From positions 124,001 to 188,000 of the forward strand of contig NZ_MDGR01000007.1 in assembly GCF_002742335.1 (NCBI RefSeq): DNA of 64,000 nt, given 5' to 3'. Both the position numbers and the translations under genes were made by a program. Shown piece after piece: positions 55,477 through 64,000 of this stretch. The notes beneath the pieces are model-generated. The model saw only the letters and a program-made list of their open reading frames with translations, ran no database searches and was not told the DNA's origin. How positions within the stretch are numbered: position 1 is the first letter of the stretch; each line of letters starts with the position of its first letter. This DNA is from Reichenbachiella sp. 5M10. Lineage in GTDB: Bacteria; Bacteroidota; Bacteroidia; Cytophagales; Cyclobacteriaceae.

Positions 55477-56117
55477 TCCGTAAAATGTCCCCTCGTCATA
55501 TACGAAAGTCTCAACATAGCTGTAGCCATTCGGCTTAGTTCTCTTAGGGTTGTGACTGGGGATTTCAACATTTGCTGGTGAACAGAAACCAATTGAATGC
55601 CTATGTTTTTGTCCTTTGGGTTAGATTTAATGTACCGGGTTTTCCAAATGCTTTGATCCAACTGATCAAAGCCTTCTAGCAATACCTCTGTATAGCTTTG
55701 AAAATCAAATTTGACACGCAAGTAAAAATCGCCCAACATGTCGATATCTTGCATCTGCCATTCTCTTTCATTAGCAAAACGCCCCGTCCCGTTGAAAACC
55801 ACGCCTTCGGCATTTTGTCCCAAAGCAATGATTTGGTCACTTTTTGAGTCGTGACTAATCAACTCTGTGAGTAGGGGCTGGTATGTGCTATTTTGATAGT
55901 GGAGTACTTCAACCTGCAAGGAATGATTTCCCATTTTAGAATGATTATTCATTTTCACAATGGGAAATGAATCAATGCTATCCGTGTCTGCATGGATGCT
56001 ACTCACCCAATTTCCAGCATATTGATGTAGGCGATCAACTTGCGAATGGATTGTGTGCTGAGCCAGTAGCGTTTGACTCAAAATCATCAATACCCCTGTC
56101 ATGACCTGGATTTTCAT
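55449..56117 (-). pseudogene. Exported lipocalin-like domain plus isomerase N-terminus, 5' part of a frameshifted gene
   Basis: The open frame encodes 222 residues. A signal peptide (MKIQVMTGVLMILSQTLLAQ) leads into a beta-rich domain over about residues 25-165 that resembles lipocalin/DUF1579-type folds ('YAGNWVSSI', 'ALGQNAEGVVFNGTGRF', 'DFYLRVKFDFQSYTEVLLEGFD'). Residues about 172-197 are the first strand and helix of a sugar isomerase barrel. After 'RELSRM' the sequence turns into nonsense (ATAMLRLSYMTRG...) because of a one-base loss. A natural fusion of the two domains would be unusual. Confidence 0.7.
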
Positions 56118-56275
56118 GTTTCTTTGTTCTGTTTTTGAAACTCAAGCCTACTTTTTGGCAAACGTAGCTTTGCTCAATTGGGCAGAAGGCTTGTGTAGGG
56201 TTTGTATGTGTCGTTTGATAAAAGAATCAAAGTAGTGAACAGGCTATTTCTTTCATCTAGCGGGGTAGTAGTCTG

Positions 56276-57064
56276 TCATACCATGTTGTGTGCAGGTCTT
56301 TCTTTTTTGATCAAATCATTGATAGCATTCCAAAGTGAAATTCTCTTTTGTAAGGATTGTTTAGCGACTGCTAAAGTTTCGTTCCACTTTTGTTCGTCAT
56401 TACCGCATAGTTCTGCAATCATTTTGAGAGACAATGGTCCGTGCTCATCTCCGTCCAATTCTATGTGTCTTTCAAGGTAATATTTTAGTTTATTGTAAGA
56501 TTTGTTTTCAGCATCGGCATTTTTGAGTATTTCAATAAACATATCAGGGATGACATCCTCTCGCCCAAATGTAAATGCAGAGGCTATTAGATGGGCTTGG
56601 TGTGTATCAATGATTGAAAAAGAAAACATGACAAAATCAGCTACTCTTTCATCAATATTGATTTGGTTCAAAGCATATTCAAGTGGATTTCCAGATTCAA
56701 CCAGTTGGATGAAATGTTGAATCTCAGAAGTGCTTCCGTTGGCTTGCATCAGAGCATCCAAATACATTTCAAAATGACTCTTAGGTTCTCCTATTTCATT
56801 GATGTCGCTTTCTTCCCCGTGTACGATTTCATTTATGAATCTTGAAAGAGTTGGTTTTTTAGGAGGAGTCCAAGGAATTTGAACATTGGTCAATTCTATT
56901 TGCAGGGATTTTAAAAGGGACATAAAATCCCAAACAGCAAATACATGATTTTCCATGAAAATTCTGATGTCACCTAAGGTTCTTAGGTTTGTGTAAAGTT
57001 CATGGTTTTGTAGTTGATCTCTCAACTCTGAGATTTCATTTTCTATATGTTGTATTCTATTCAT
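56276..57064 (-). CDS. DUF3050 family protein (haem-oxygenase-like fold)
   Basis: This 262-residue cytoplasmic helical protein matches DUF3050 by its opening '[21 protein letters not shown]' and '[20 protein letters not shown]'. Candidate metal ligands are the conserved Glu/His in '[10 protein letters not shown]', 'SFSIIDTHQ' and '[16 protein letters not shown]', a pattern of haem-oxygenase-like di-iron oxidases. The substrate is unknown. It has its own promoter region; its upstream gap of about 250 bp holds one hairpin. Confidence 0.85.
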   Translation of the reverse strand: MNRIQHIENEISELRDQLQNHELYTNLRTLGDIRIFMENHVFAVWDFMSLLKSLQIELTNVQIPWTPPKKPTLSRFINEIVHGEESDINEIGEPKSHFEMYLDALMQANGSTSEIQHFIQLVESGNPLEYALNQINIDERVADFVMFSFSIIDTHQAHLIASAFTFGREDVIPDMFIEILKNADAENKSYNKLKYYLERHIELDGDEHGPLSLKMIAELCGNDEQKWNETLAVAKQSLQKRISLWNAINDLIKKERPAHNMV

Positions 57065-57207
57065 CCTGTATTTTTTTACAGATAGTATCTGTGACTAAAG
57101 AGTGATGCTCTGTTTGTTGAAAGCAAAATTCCTAATTTAATATCAGTTGTATGGGGCAATATTTCATTTTTATTGAAGGCCTTTCAATACTTCCAAAACC
57201 TTGGATA

Positions 57208-57238
57208 GTAGCCCGAAGATATGAAGGCTTCGGACTAC
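57208..57238 (-). other. Hairpin downstream of the VOC gene
   Basis: An 11-bp stem gtagcccgaag / cttcggactac (one G-T-type mismatch) with a 9-nt loop and no T-run, 80 bp after the VOC stop codon. It is a possible weak terminator. Confidence 0.45.
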
Positions 57239-57318
57239 TTGCACTGCTCTATTTTCTGCAGCAATGCCTTCTTCAGTCTTGAAAAAGAATGGAGTGGTGT
57301 ATGTTGTCAGTCTGGGAT

Positions 57319-57828
57319 TTATTTTTGGTATGCGCCCGACGAGTATGTGAGTTCGTAGCTGTGTGTATAAATCTCGAAAACGATCCCGAAGGGGTCTTCT
57401 ACATATACCATTTTGTATGGCTTCTCATTGGGGTAGTACTCCCTGATGGGCATTCGTTGTTTTCCGCCGTATTCCACGATTTTGTTCGTAAGATCTTCGA
57501 TGTTTGGATCCTGGACACAGAAGTGGAACAGTCCGGTATGGAAAGGGTTGAATTCTGGGGCTTCTTTGATGCCATGCGGAAATGAAAACAACTCTACCCC
57601 GATCCCGTCGGAGGTGGACAAGTGGGCAATCTCAAACTCCTCCCAATCTTTTCCAAATACGTCAATACACATTTGGCCTATAGCAGTATCTGTTTCTTTC
57701 AATACTTTTGACGGTGGCATAATGACATACCACCCCATCACTTCTTCGTAAAACTTCACGGCTTTGTGAATATCTGGGACGGTGATACCTATGTGTGAAA
57801 AGGTTCTTGGATATTGGGTTTCTTTCAT
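57319..57828 (-). CDS. VOC family protein (glyoxalase/dioxygenase fold)
   Basis: This 169-residue protein shows the paired beta-alpha-beta-beta-beta modules of the vicinal oxygen chelate family. Metal ligands are visible: His in FSHIGITVPD, Glu in VELFSFP, His in LFHFCVQD and Glu in FEIYTHS. Methylmalonyl-CoA epimerase, glyoxalase and dioxygenases share this layout; the reaction cannot be told from sequence alone. It is monocistronic. Confidence 0.88.
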   Translation of the reverse strand: MKETQYPRTFSHIGITVPDIHKAVKFYEEVMGWYVIMPPSKVLKETDTAIGQMCIDVFGKDWEEFEIAHLSTSDGIGVELFSFPHGIKEAPEFNPFHTGLFHFCVQDPNIEDLTNKIVEYGGKQRMPIREYYPNEKPYKMVYVEDPFGIVFEIYTHSYELTYSSGAYQK

Positions 57829-58654
57829 GATGATTTGTGTGTTAGTAAATGCCTATTTTGGCCAAGAGGTGTATACGCCCGATTCATGGAGTTAGTTTTG
57901 GTAATTGTTTGATGCGGTCAACCTCTTCGGTTGTTGGGTTGAAAAACAACGAACCCTCCACGATCAAGGTTAGCAACAAGTGCACGCGATTTTATTGTCT
58001 TACGCTTTGGGAATACTGATTTCAAGGTTTTCTAGCAAGTTTATTTGTTAACTTTTCTTCTTCACCCATTGTCTCATGCCTATGTCTTTACCCCCTGACT
58101 ATAGGGTGATTCCTGTAGCCTTCCCTCAAAACCAGCCGTATGTCTACTGCACTTATTGTTCCCGGAATGCCTGCATTTGGGGAGCCCGATACCGCTTGTT
58201 TAGCCGTTACGTTGAGGAGAGAAATGCTACTGATCCGAATGTTCACTCCTCGTTATACTATTATTGATTCCTGAGCCATACGGTGGGGCTAGTTTCCCGC
58301 ACAAATCAGGTATTATCCATGGATGATTTCATCAACGACATGTTTCGGTCGCAAATCATTCAACTTTAGGAGTACATGCTCAACTGCAACCTCTGGACCT
58401 ATATCAAACCTTAATCTTGGCGTGGTTAATTGGCATGGACTCCAATCAAGTCTTGTTGCTTTGGTTGTTTTGTCTTTGTACTATAGGGTACACGCCAATG
58501 TTTGCACCGACGGGGTAGGGAGGGATTGGATCAGCACACAGGTCTACTTTGGTTTAGGGCAAAAGATTCATTGGTTTGGGTCGTTTCTGGCTTGGTTTAT
58601 CTTAAAAAATAACGTAATCTTATCTTAGAAAATCTAAACTAGACCGACTTTTAC
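57829..58654. other. Gene-poor region
   Basis: About 825 bp with no convincing gene. Two open frames (58076-58267, 63 codons; 58323-58628, 101 codons) have no recognisable domain or start context. No repeat borders or transposase remnants were seen. The right end should contain the promoter of the TolC-like gene. It may be decayed coding sequence. Confidence 0.5.
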
Positions 58655-60043
58655 TTGATCCATCCATACATATACCAAACGAGGGTGGCAGTGTCTATGC
58701 TGCTGCTGACTGTTGGGCTCACCAACTGCAAGTTGTACAAGGATCCTCCGTCGACGGAGCAGATCGCCGAATCTGCTTTGCCACCCAACACCTTGATCCC
58801 AGATCACTGGACGGCAGATGCCACTACCACCCAAGATGTAAGCGAGGATTGGTACCGTGAGTTTGATGACGAGCGGCTCAATGGCTACATCACAGAAGCC
58901 CTGGACTCGGCCAATCCAGGAGTGGTCTATCGTCTGGCGCGGATTAGGGCGAGTGAGTCCGGGGTACAACTCGCGCGTGCGGGGCGTGCTGTGTACATGG
59001 ATTATGGAGCGGGATACGCTGGATCCTATACCTCGGACAACGGCTATTCGCAAAACGCAGGCGTAGGGCTAGCCATATCCTGGGAGGCAGACCTCTGGGG
59101 CAAAATCGCCGCAGGCATCGAAGCGGCACAAGAAAACGTAGTGGCTGAGACACACCAGTTGGCCTACACGAGGATGTCTATCGCCGCGGATGTATCGGCG
59201 AGTTACTTCACGATTGGGGCGCAATATGATCTGTTGGATTTGGGATACGAGTTCATCGCACTCAATCAGGATATCATAGAAATACTCAAAAAAAGGGAGT
59301 CTGTAGGTATCATCGACCAAAAGGAGGTCTATATGGCTCAGGCCAAACTCAATGAAATCAACAGCATCGTCAAAAACACCGAAAATACGTTGCAAGAATC
59401 CATTCGTCAGCTCGAAGTAATCCTGGGTAGATATCCTGCCAAGAACCTAGAGGTTTCGTGGCGTCCCGATGATCTGCATGGGGAGGTACAGTTGTCCGAT
59501 CCGTATAGTCTGCTCAGTAGGCGGCCAGATGTGAGGGCGCTGGAGCACCAAGTGCGACAGGTGTTTTACCTCAGAGAACAGGCCGAACTGGCAAAATATC
59601 CTTCGTTGACCTTGACCTTGACTCCAGGTCTGTCTACAGCAGACGGTCTTTTCATTACACCAGTGGCGTCTCTGCTAGGCCCTATACTCAACGGTAAATC
59701 CATCCGCGCGCAGGTGGAGCAGTTGGATGCACAGCAGCAGCAACTGGTGGCCAACTACGGTAGTTTGGTGCTACAGGCCTACAATGAGGTCGAAACCAGC
59801 CTCAATGCCGCACAACTCTTGGCGGAGCGTTTGGCCTTTGCCAAGGAGGCAGCCGAAGACTACAAAAACGTGTATCAGATCGCACTGGATCAGTATAGCG
59901 TGGGTCGTATTGATCTTTTCGATGTATTGCTCATGCAATCTCAATATTTGAGTGCGGAGCTGGATGTAGTGAACCTGAAGTTGATGAACTATCTCGTACG
60001 TATTCAATTGTATTTATCCTTGGGCGGTGCCCTTACAAACTAA
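58655..60043 (+). CDS. TolC/NodT-type outer-membrane efflux lipoprotein
   Basis: The 462-residue protein is best started at TTG 58655. This gives a normal lipoprotein signal with an Arg before the hydrophobic core and Cys25 (LTNC); the later ATG at 58697 would leave a signal of only 11 residues. The rest has the duplicated outer-membrane efflux protein repeat with long coiled helices, and 'LLSRRPDVRALEHQVR', a hallmark of NodT-type channels. It is followed 6 bp later by a DUF3302 gene and an HlyD adaptor, forming an efflux or secretion operon. Confidence 0.92.
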   Translation: MIHPYIYQTRVAVSMLLLTVGLTNCKLYKDPPSTEQIAESALPPNTLIPDHWTADATTTQDVSEDWYREFDDERLNGYITEALDSANPGVVYRLARIRASESGVQLARAGRAVYMDYGAGYAGSYTSDNGYSQNAGVGLAISWEADLWGKIAAGIEAAQENVVAETHQLAYTRMSIAADVSASYFTIGAQYDLLDLGYEFIALNQDIIEILKKRESVGIIDQKEVYMAQAKLNEINSIVKNTENTLQESIRQLEVILGRYPAKNLEVSWRPDDLHGEVQLSDPYSLLSRRPDVRALEHQVRQVFYLREQAELAKYPSLTLTLTPGLSTADGLFITPVASLLGPILNGKSIRAQVEQLDAQQQQLVANYGSLVLQAYNEVETSLNAAQLLAERLAFAKEAAEDYKNVYQIALDQYSVGRIDLFDVLLMQSQYLSAELDVVNLKLMNYLVRIQLYLSLGGALTN

Positions 60044-60049
60044 TCTCGC

Positions 60050-60364
60050 ATGGACGGACTCAATATTCTTGCCCTTTGTTTCATGATTCTGATCGCCATC
60101 ACATTGGTGTATGTGGTCATTTATATTCATGATATTCCCTATCAGATAGCCAAGAAGCGAAATCATCCTCACCAAGAGGCGATCCATATGGCGGGATGGG
60201 TGAGCCTGATACTCATGCACGCGATTTGGCCGTTGCTTTGGATTTGGGCTTACTTGTATACGGATGATGGTTCCAATCTCATCCCCAACAAAACCCAAAC
60301 CGACGACTTGAAAAAGGAAATCGAAGAACTTCGCCGAGAAGTAGAATCCCTAAAGAAAAAATAA
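60050..60364 (+). CDS. DUF3302 family small inner-membrane protein (YiaW/YibI-like)
   Basis: This 104-residue protein has two transmembrane segments (about 5-28 and 48-70) and a C-terminal coiled coil of Lys/Glu/Leu. It matches the DUF3302 layout of E. coli YiaW and YibI. Both are encoded next to HlyD-type adaptors (YiaV, YibH), as here, where the stop codon overlaps the adaptor start by one base. Its role in the complex is unknown; it might anchor or regulate the adaptor. Confidence 0.85.
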   Translation: MDGLNILALCFMILIAITLVYVVIYIHDIPYQIAKKRNHPHQEAIHMAGWVSLILMHAIWPLLWIWAYLYTDDGSNLIPNKTQTDDLKKEIEELRREVESLKKK

Positions 60365-61314
60365 TGGAAACGATACTTGCTGCACTATACGGTACTCTGT
60401 GCTGGTTGATTTTTAAGGTCTTCAAAGTACCTGTCAACAAATGGACCATCACGACGGCTATTTTGGGAGGAGCTATTATGATCGGGGTGCTCATTGGCTT
60501 GATGAACTACAACCATCCCTTCACACACAATGCGCGGGTGTATTTCGTCTCTACGCCAGTCATCACAGAGGTGAGTGGGCGCGTGGACAGTGTCTATGTC
60601 AAGGGAGGTGGTCAGTCGGTACGCAAGGGGGATACCTTGTTTACCCTCGATGACGAGATCTATCGCAGTAGGGTGCTTGCGCTGTATGCACAGGTCAAAC
60701 TGGCACGTATCCGACTCAAGGAGTCTCGCCAATTGGCGTCGGTGAGTGCAGGGACCAAGTTTGATGTGGAGACCTATCAGTCGCAGGTAGAGCTGTATGA
60801 GTCACAGATCCGTGAGCAGAAATACAACCTTCAGGCCTGTGTGGTCGTGGCAGCTACGGATGGCTATGTGACGCAAAATAGGCTGGTCAAAGGCATGCGG
60901 GCGGTGCAGTTTCCTTTGCGGCCGTTGATGACCATCGTCAATACGAGTCAGGGGTTCATTGTGGGGGCGTTTCCGCAAAATCCTTTGCAGCGCGTGAAAG
61001 TGGGCAATGAAGCGGAAGTGATATTTGATGCCGTGCCGGGACGGATTTTTTCGGGAAAAGTCATCGAAATGGGGGAGTATATTGCACAGGGAGAGTTGCA
61101 GGCCTTCGGGACGATGTATGATTTCGATACGAGTCATGGGCAAGGGGCTGTGCCTTTGCTCATCGAGCTGGATGAGGAGATGCAGGAGTATTTCGTCCCT
61201 GGAGGTGCCAAGGCACAAATGGCTGTCTACTCCGAATACCTAGAGCCTGTCAGTATCATACGCAAGGTACTCCTGCGTATGAAGGGATGGATGAACTACC
61301 TGGTAGGGGAGTGA
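60364..61314 (+). CDS. HlyD family membrane fusion protein (YibH/YiaV-like)
   Basis: This 316-residue adaptor has an N-terminal membrane anchor near residues 30-48. Its first lipoyl half (TEVSGRVDSVYVKGGGQSVRKGDTLF) is followed by a shortened helical hairpin (about 95-155), the second lipoyl half (ATDGYVTQNRLVKGM) and a beta-barrel. It would connect an inner-membrane component to the TolC-like channel two genes upstream. No transporter ATPase or permease lies in the operon, so the energy source is unclear. The short hairpin is as in the EmrA/AaeA/YibH group. Confidence 0.9.
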   Translation: METILAALYGTLCWLIFKVFKVPVNKWTITTAILGGAIMIGVLIGLMNYNHPFTHNARVYFVSTPVITEVSGRVDSVYVKGGGQSVRKGDTLFTLDDEIYRSRVLALYAQVKLARIRLKESRQLASVSAGTKFDVETYQSQVELYESQIREQKYNLQACVVVAATDGYVTQNRLVKGMRAVQFPLRPLMTIVNTSQGFIVGAFPQNPLQRVKVGNEAEVIFDAVPGRIFSGKVIEMGEYIAQGELQAFGTMYDFDTSHGQGAVPLLIELDEEMQEYFVPGGAKAQMAVYSEYLEPVSIIRKVLLRMKGWMNYLVGE

Positions 61315-61352
61315 TCCTTTGTTTGGATTGTTTTACAAGGGCTTCTTGAGGT

Positions 61353-62555
61353 TTATGCCAAAGCAGGTTCCGCTTTGGTGAGAGGTAGCTTTTTCTTTCC
61401 TCTGGCTCGTTTCTTTTTGAGTTTGTTGATCCAGATGATCGTGCCCGTCACAGGGAGTGAGGTCGCAATCAAACAAGAGATGAAGTAGATGATCTTAGAG
61501 AAGGTGCCGAATATCTCACCTGTATGTATCGACCGGATCGAATGCATGATTTGGTGATTGAGCGGTTCGTCGGAGAACAGTTCCTTTTTCTTCACCGCTG
61601 CGGTCATTTTGTCAAGGGTCAATTCATCTCTGCCCGATACGGCAAAGAACCCTACTTTGGACTTGGCGATGGAGACAGTAGGCTTGTTGTCAGTAGGTAG
61701 GTTGATTCTCGTGTCACCTTGGTAGTTTAGCTCGGCGTGGGCTACTTGTAGGTAGTCTTCTAAGGTTAAAGTCGTGACTTGTTGTAGCGGTTGCTTTTCT
61801 TTTTTCTTCTCATCACCACCTCTAGGTCCACGCGTAGGTCGTTCTACACTGAAGGTAGCATAGAGCCCATCTCGGTACCAGTCAAATGACCAGTAGAGTC
61901 CTGTCAGTGACATGATCAGCAGGATAAAAGCGGAGTAAAAACCAAGGGCATTGTGAAGGTCGTGATTGACCCGCTTCCAGCTGGCTGACCATTTGATTTT
62001 CAAGCCTTGCTTCCATGCCTTTACTTTTTGGGGTATCCAGATGATCAGACCTGTGAGTGTGAGCAGAGCAAAGATGACGGTAGACCAGCCGACAATCGGA
62101 CGACCGATCTCAGTGTCTAGCATCAACCAGCGATGCAGTCTAAATACGACCATGAAAAATTCGCTCGAAGCAGTTTTGCTAGTACCTTGTACTGTTCCTG
62201 TGTAGGGGTTGATTAGGTAGTTGGTGCCGCGGCGTTCCCCTTCCTTTCGTACAGAGATGGCGTAGGCTTTTTCTGGATCAGCAGGGATGCTGATCGACGA
62301 GGCTTTTCCCTCCTCTACGGTTTTTTCGACGCTAGATACCAAGTCTTTTAAAAGTAAAGTAGAGGCTCCTTGTGGAACCTCTACTTGGTAAATGTCAGCG
62401 TTGATAGTCTCCTCGATCTCATGATAAAAGGTGTAGATCGTACCCGTGAGACATACCACGAACAGAACCAGACCAGCACCTATACCCAACCACAAATGAA
62501 TGTCGTTGAAAAACTTTCTCGTCTTCTTCCAAGGGGTGTTTTGGCCTTTCGTCAT
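61353..62555 (-). CDS. PepSY-associated transmembrane protein (iron-uptake reductase-like)
   Basis: This 400-residue inner-membrane protein has about four helices: near residues 15-40, 150-175, 200-225 and 350-375. The PepSY_TM opening is 'KKTRKFFNDIHLWLGIGAGLVLFVVCLTGTIYTF', and conserved histidines occur in DIHLWLG, LHRWLM, HDLHNALGF and HTGEIFG. Such proteins are encoded with siderophore receptors and may reduce or release iron. It lies 43 bp downstream of the DUF4374 gene in the same direction. Confidence 0.9.
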   Translation of the reverse strand: MTKGQNTPWKKTRKFFNDIHLWLGIGAGLVLFVVCLTGTIYTFYHEIEETINADIYQVEVPQGASTLLLKDLVSSVEKTVEEGKASSISIPADPEKAYAISVRKEGERRGTNYLINPYTGTVQGTSKTASSEFFMVVFRLHRWLMLDTEIGRPIVGWSTVIFALLTLTGLIIWIPQKVKAWKQGLKIKWSASWKRVNHDLHNALGFYSAFILLIMSLTGLYWSFDWYRDGLYATFSVERPTRGPRGGDEKKKEKQPLQQVTTLTLEDYLQVAHAELNYQGDTRINLPTDNKPTVSIAKSKVGFFAVSGRDELTLDKMTAAVKKKELFSDEPLNHQIMHSIRSIHTGEIFGTFSKIIYFISCLIATSLPVTGTIIWINKLKKKRARGKKKLPLTKAEPALA

Positions 62556-62598
62556 GATCTGATGCTGTTTGTGGTCTTTTTGATACTTGTTTTACTTC

Positions 62599-63960
62599 TT
62601 AAAATACACCGATGTAGTGACTACCGTCGACGTTGACTAGTTCTGCACCTTTGGTTACATCACCCGTTTCAGTCTCTACGACGTATATGTTTCCGTTTTT
62701 CCCTACAGGAGCTTGAGTGAGGTAAATCTCCGTTCCGTCTACTACAAAGCCTTGGTACTGGAACAAGTAAAAGTCTGCTTCGTAAGGGATGTCTTCAATT
62801 TTTTCAGCTGTTTTAGTGTTTAGATCTACCAAAGCAAAGAATCCTTGTGCTCCAGCCACACCTTCAGCAGAACTAGCATCTCGGTACGCCACTACGGCTT
62901 TTCCATTGGCAGCAGGTCTCCAAGCTAAGATATAAGCCTCATCTATACCTAAAGCATCGTCCAAACTAAACACATAAGAATCGTCGTATTGGTTGTTTGC
63001 GCCAATTTTCAAGATGTGAGAACCATTTGGGTCTCCTTGGTTCGCCTGGTACACATCTCCGTTGTATTCGAAAGAATTGATGCTGCGGTAACCATTCGTG
63101 TTGCCGTATCCTACTCCAGATGAAATGACCGTTGGGTTCAACAAAGAAGGATAATCTAGTACAATAGTTTTTGATCCCAATATTTCGTAATCGCTATCGG
63201 ACTCTCCTGTGGCAGGGTCTACTTTGCTCAAGCGTGCGCCAATGTATAGTTTGTCACCAGCAGCATTCAAGGTAGGCATGTCTATTCTTGAAATATAGTA
63301 GCCGTTTGCTTCTTCGTCTTCACTTAAAGCTACAGAGTTTTCCTCGAACCCGGTGATCAAAGAATTTACCAAATCCAAAGTCACTACACCCATGGTAGCC
63401 TCCGTGCGAAGGTAGGTGTCATCGGTAGCATCATCTGGTGTGCCATTGTCATCAAACTGGTGTTCGGTGGATACATATACGGCAGACCCTGTTTTGTCCC
63501 CATCGAACAACTTAATCCATCTTGGCGCAGAGCCTACATAGGGAGCAATGCTTACTTCAGTACCCGTTTGAGTGAAGTTTTGTCCACCTTCAACCGTGTA
63601 TTTCGTGTAGTTTCCACCTGTATCACCAGCATAGCTGATGTTAAACATGGTGCTACCGTCTTCTGAAGACTGTAATCTGGCTGTTCGGTTAGATGGCACA
63701 ATGAATCCATTGTCAAAAGGAGCTATAGATACCGTAGGGTCTTTGGCTTCTTCACTGCTTAGCGAGTAAATCAATGTCCCTCCGTTACCGTCACCAGGAT
63801 TGTCTCCCATTCTTGCTGCCGCTACAGTGATCCATCTAGATTCAGTTGGTTCTGGTTCTGGATCAACGCCATTGTCGTCTGTAGTACAAGCTGTCGTTAG
63901 CCCAACTGTTAGCAGTGCAATGGAGCTCAACGTTTTATAATTCAAAAAGCTTCGTTTCAT
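62599..63960 (-). CDS. DUF4374 family lipoprotein, siderophore-uptake-linked
   Basis: This 453-residue lipoprotein (Cys25 in LTTAC) has an acidic Pro/Glu linker and then a repetitive beta-propeller-like fold with blade-like repeats, for example 'YISRIDMPTLNAAGDKLYIGARL' and 'YVFSLDDALGIDEAYILAWRPAANGKAVVAYRD'. DUF4374 proteins are encoded beside TonB-dependent siderophore receptors and PepSY membrane proteins in Bacteroidota, as here. The receptor gene is expected just beyond the right edge. Its function is probably iron-chelate binding at the surface or in the periplasm. Confidence 0.85.
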   Translation of the reverse strand: MKRSFLNYKTLSSIALLTVGLTTACTTDDNGVDPEPEPTESRWITVAAARMGDNPGDGNGGTLIYSLSSEEAKDPTVSIAPFDNGFIVPSNRTARLQSSEDGSTMFNISYAGDTGGNYTKYTVEGGQNFTQTGTEVSIAPYVGSAPRWIKLFDGDKTGSAVYVSTEHQFDDNGTPDDATDDTYLRTEATMGVVTLDLVNSLITGFEENSVALSEDEEANGYYISRIDMPTLNAAGDKLYIGARLSKVDPATGESDSDYEILGSKTIVLDYPSLLNPTVISSGVGYGNTNGYRSINSFEYNGDVYQANQGDPNGSHILKIGANNQYDDSYVFSLDDALGIDEAYILAWRPAANGKAVVAYRDASSAEGVAGAQGFFALVDLNTKTAEKIEDIPYEADFYLFQYQGFVVDGTEIYLTQAPVGKNGNIYVVETETGDVTKGAELVNVDGSHYIGVF

Positions 63961-64000
63961 ATGTAGATGTATTAATAGAGTTAAAATTTATTGATTCTGT

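Noticed and set aside
55465-55492. Hairpin ggggacatt / aatgtcccc near the isomerase frameshift as a programmed frameshift signal
   Set aside because: No slippery heptamer is present at the shift, and the hairpin is about 35 nt downstream, too far for a standard frameshift stimulator.
58323-58628. 101-codon open frame in the gene-poor region
   Set aside because: The composition is not protein-like over most of its length and no family is recognisable.

Overview
This window is chromosomal DNA of a Bacteroidota bacterium, most likely a marine member of the Cytophagales. The evidence is a SusC/SusD pair, lipoprotein alginate lyases, a type IX secretion C-terminal domain on one lyase, LytTR and PAS two-component signalling, YHYH and MORN proteins, and sparse Shine-Dalgarno sites. 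The genus is inference. I saw no rRNA, tRNA, CRISPR array, prophage or insertion sequence.

Layout. 1-3.5 kb: the end of an RND efflux operon (adaptor fragment and AcrB-type pump). 3.7-4.8 kb: a fatty acid desaturase. 5.1-12.9 kb: an alpha-2-macroglobulin lipoprotein translationally coupled to penicillin-binding protein 1C, then an SH3-type lipoprotein and a NahK-like sugar kinase. 15.0-19.0 kb: a compact relay of CheY-like receiver, H-NOX haem sensor, triple-PAS histidine kinase, Hpt protein and LytTR response regulator. 19.1-23.3 kb: a second PAS kinase and a degenerate receiver between secreted proteins of unknown family.

23.3-48.0 kb is an alginate utilisation locus. It holds three PL7 lyase lipoproteins, a PL17 oligo-alginate lyase, a PL6 lyase with a type IX secretion domain, an esterase-like hydrolase, a PKD/carbohydrate-binding lipoprotein, SusC/SusD, KdgF, an ExuT-like transporter, an SDR reductase, a KDG kinase and a FadR-type GntR regulator. 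Together they would cleave alginate at the surface, import oligomers, finish them to unsaturated monomers in the periplasm, and convert these to DEH, KDG and KDPG. The KDPG aldolase is not in the window. A palindrome TTGGTNNACCAA recurs upstream of the lyases, the PKD lipoprotein, SusC and the GntR gene. It matches the operator known for the enterobacterial hexuronate repressors UxuR/ExuR and gives a testable regulon.

48.1-53.5 kb: an overlapping YHYH-MORN-SCO1 trio, then a convergent pair of LPP20-like and CsgG-like secreted proteins. 53.7-57.8 kb: a Ca2+/Na+ antiporter, a frameshifted lipocalin-like/sugar isomerase fusion, a DUF3050 protein and a VOC protein. 57.8-58.65 kb is gene-poor. 58.65-61.3 kb: a TolC-like lipoprotein, a DUF3302 membrane protein and an HlyD adaptor. 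61.35-64 kb: a PepSY membrane protein and a DUF4374 lipoprotein, typical of a siderophore uptake locus that probably continues beyond the right edge.
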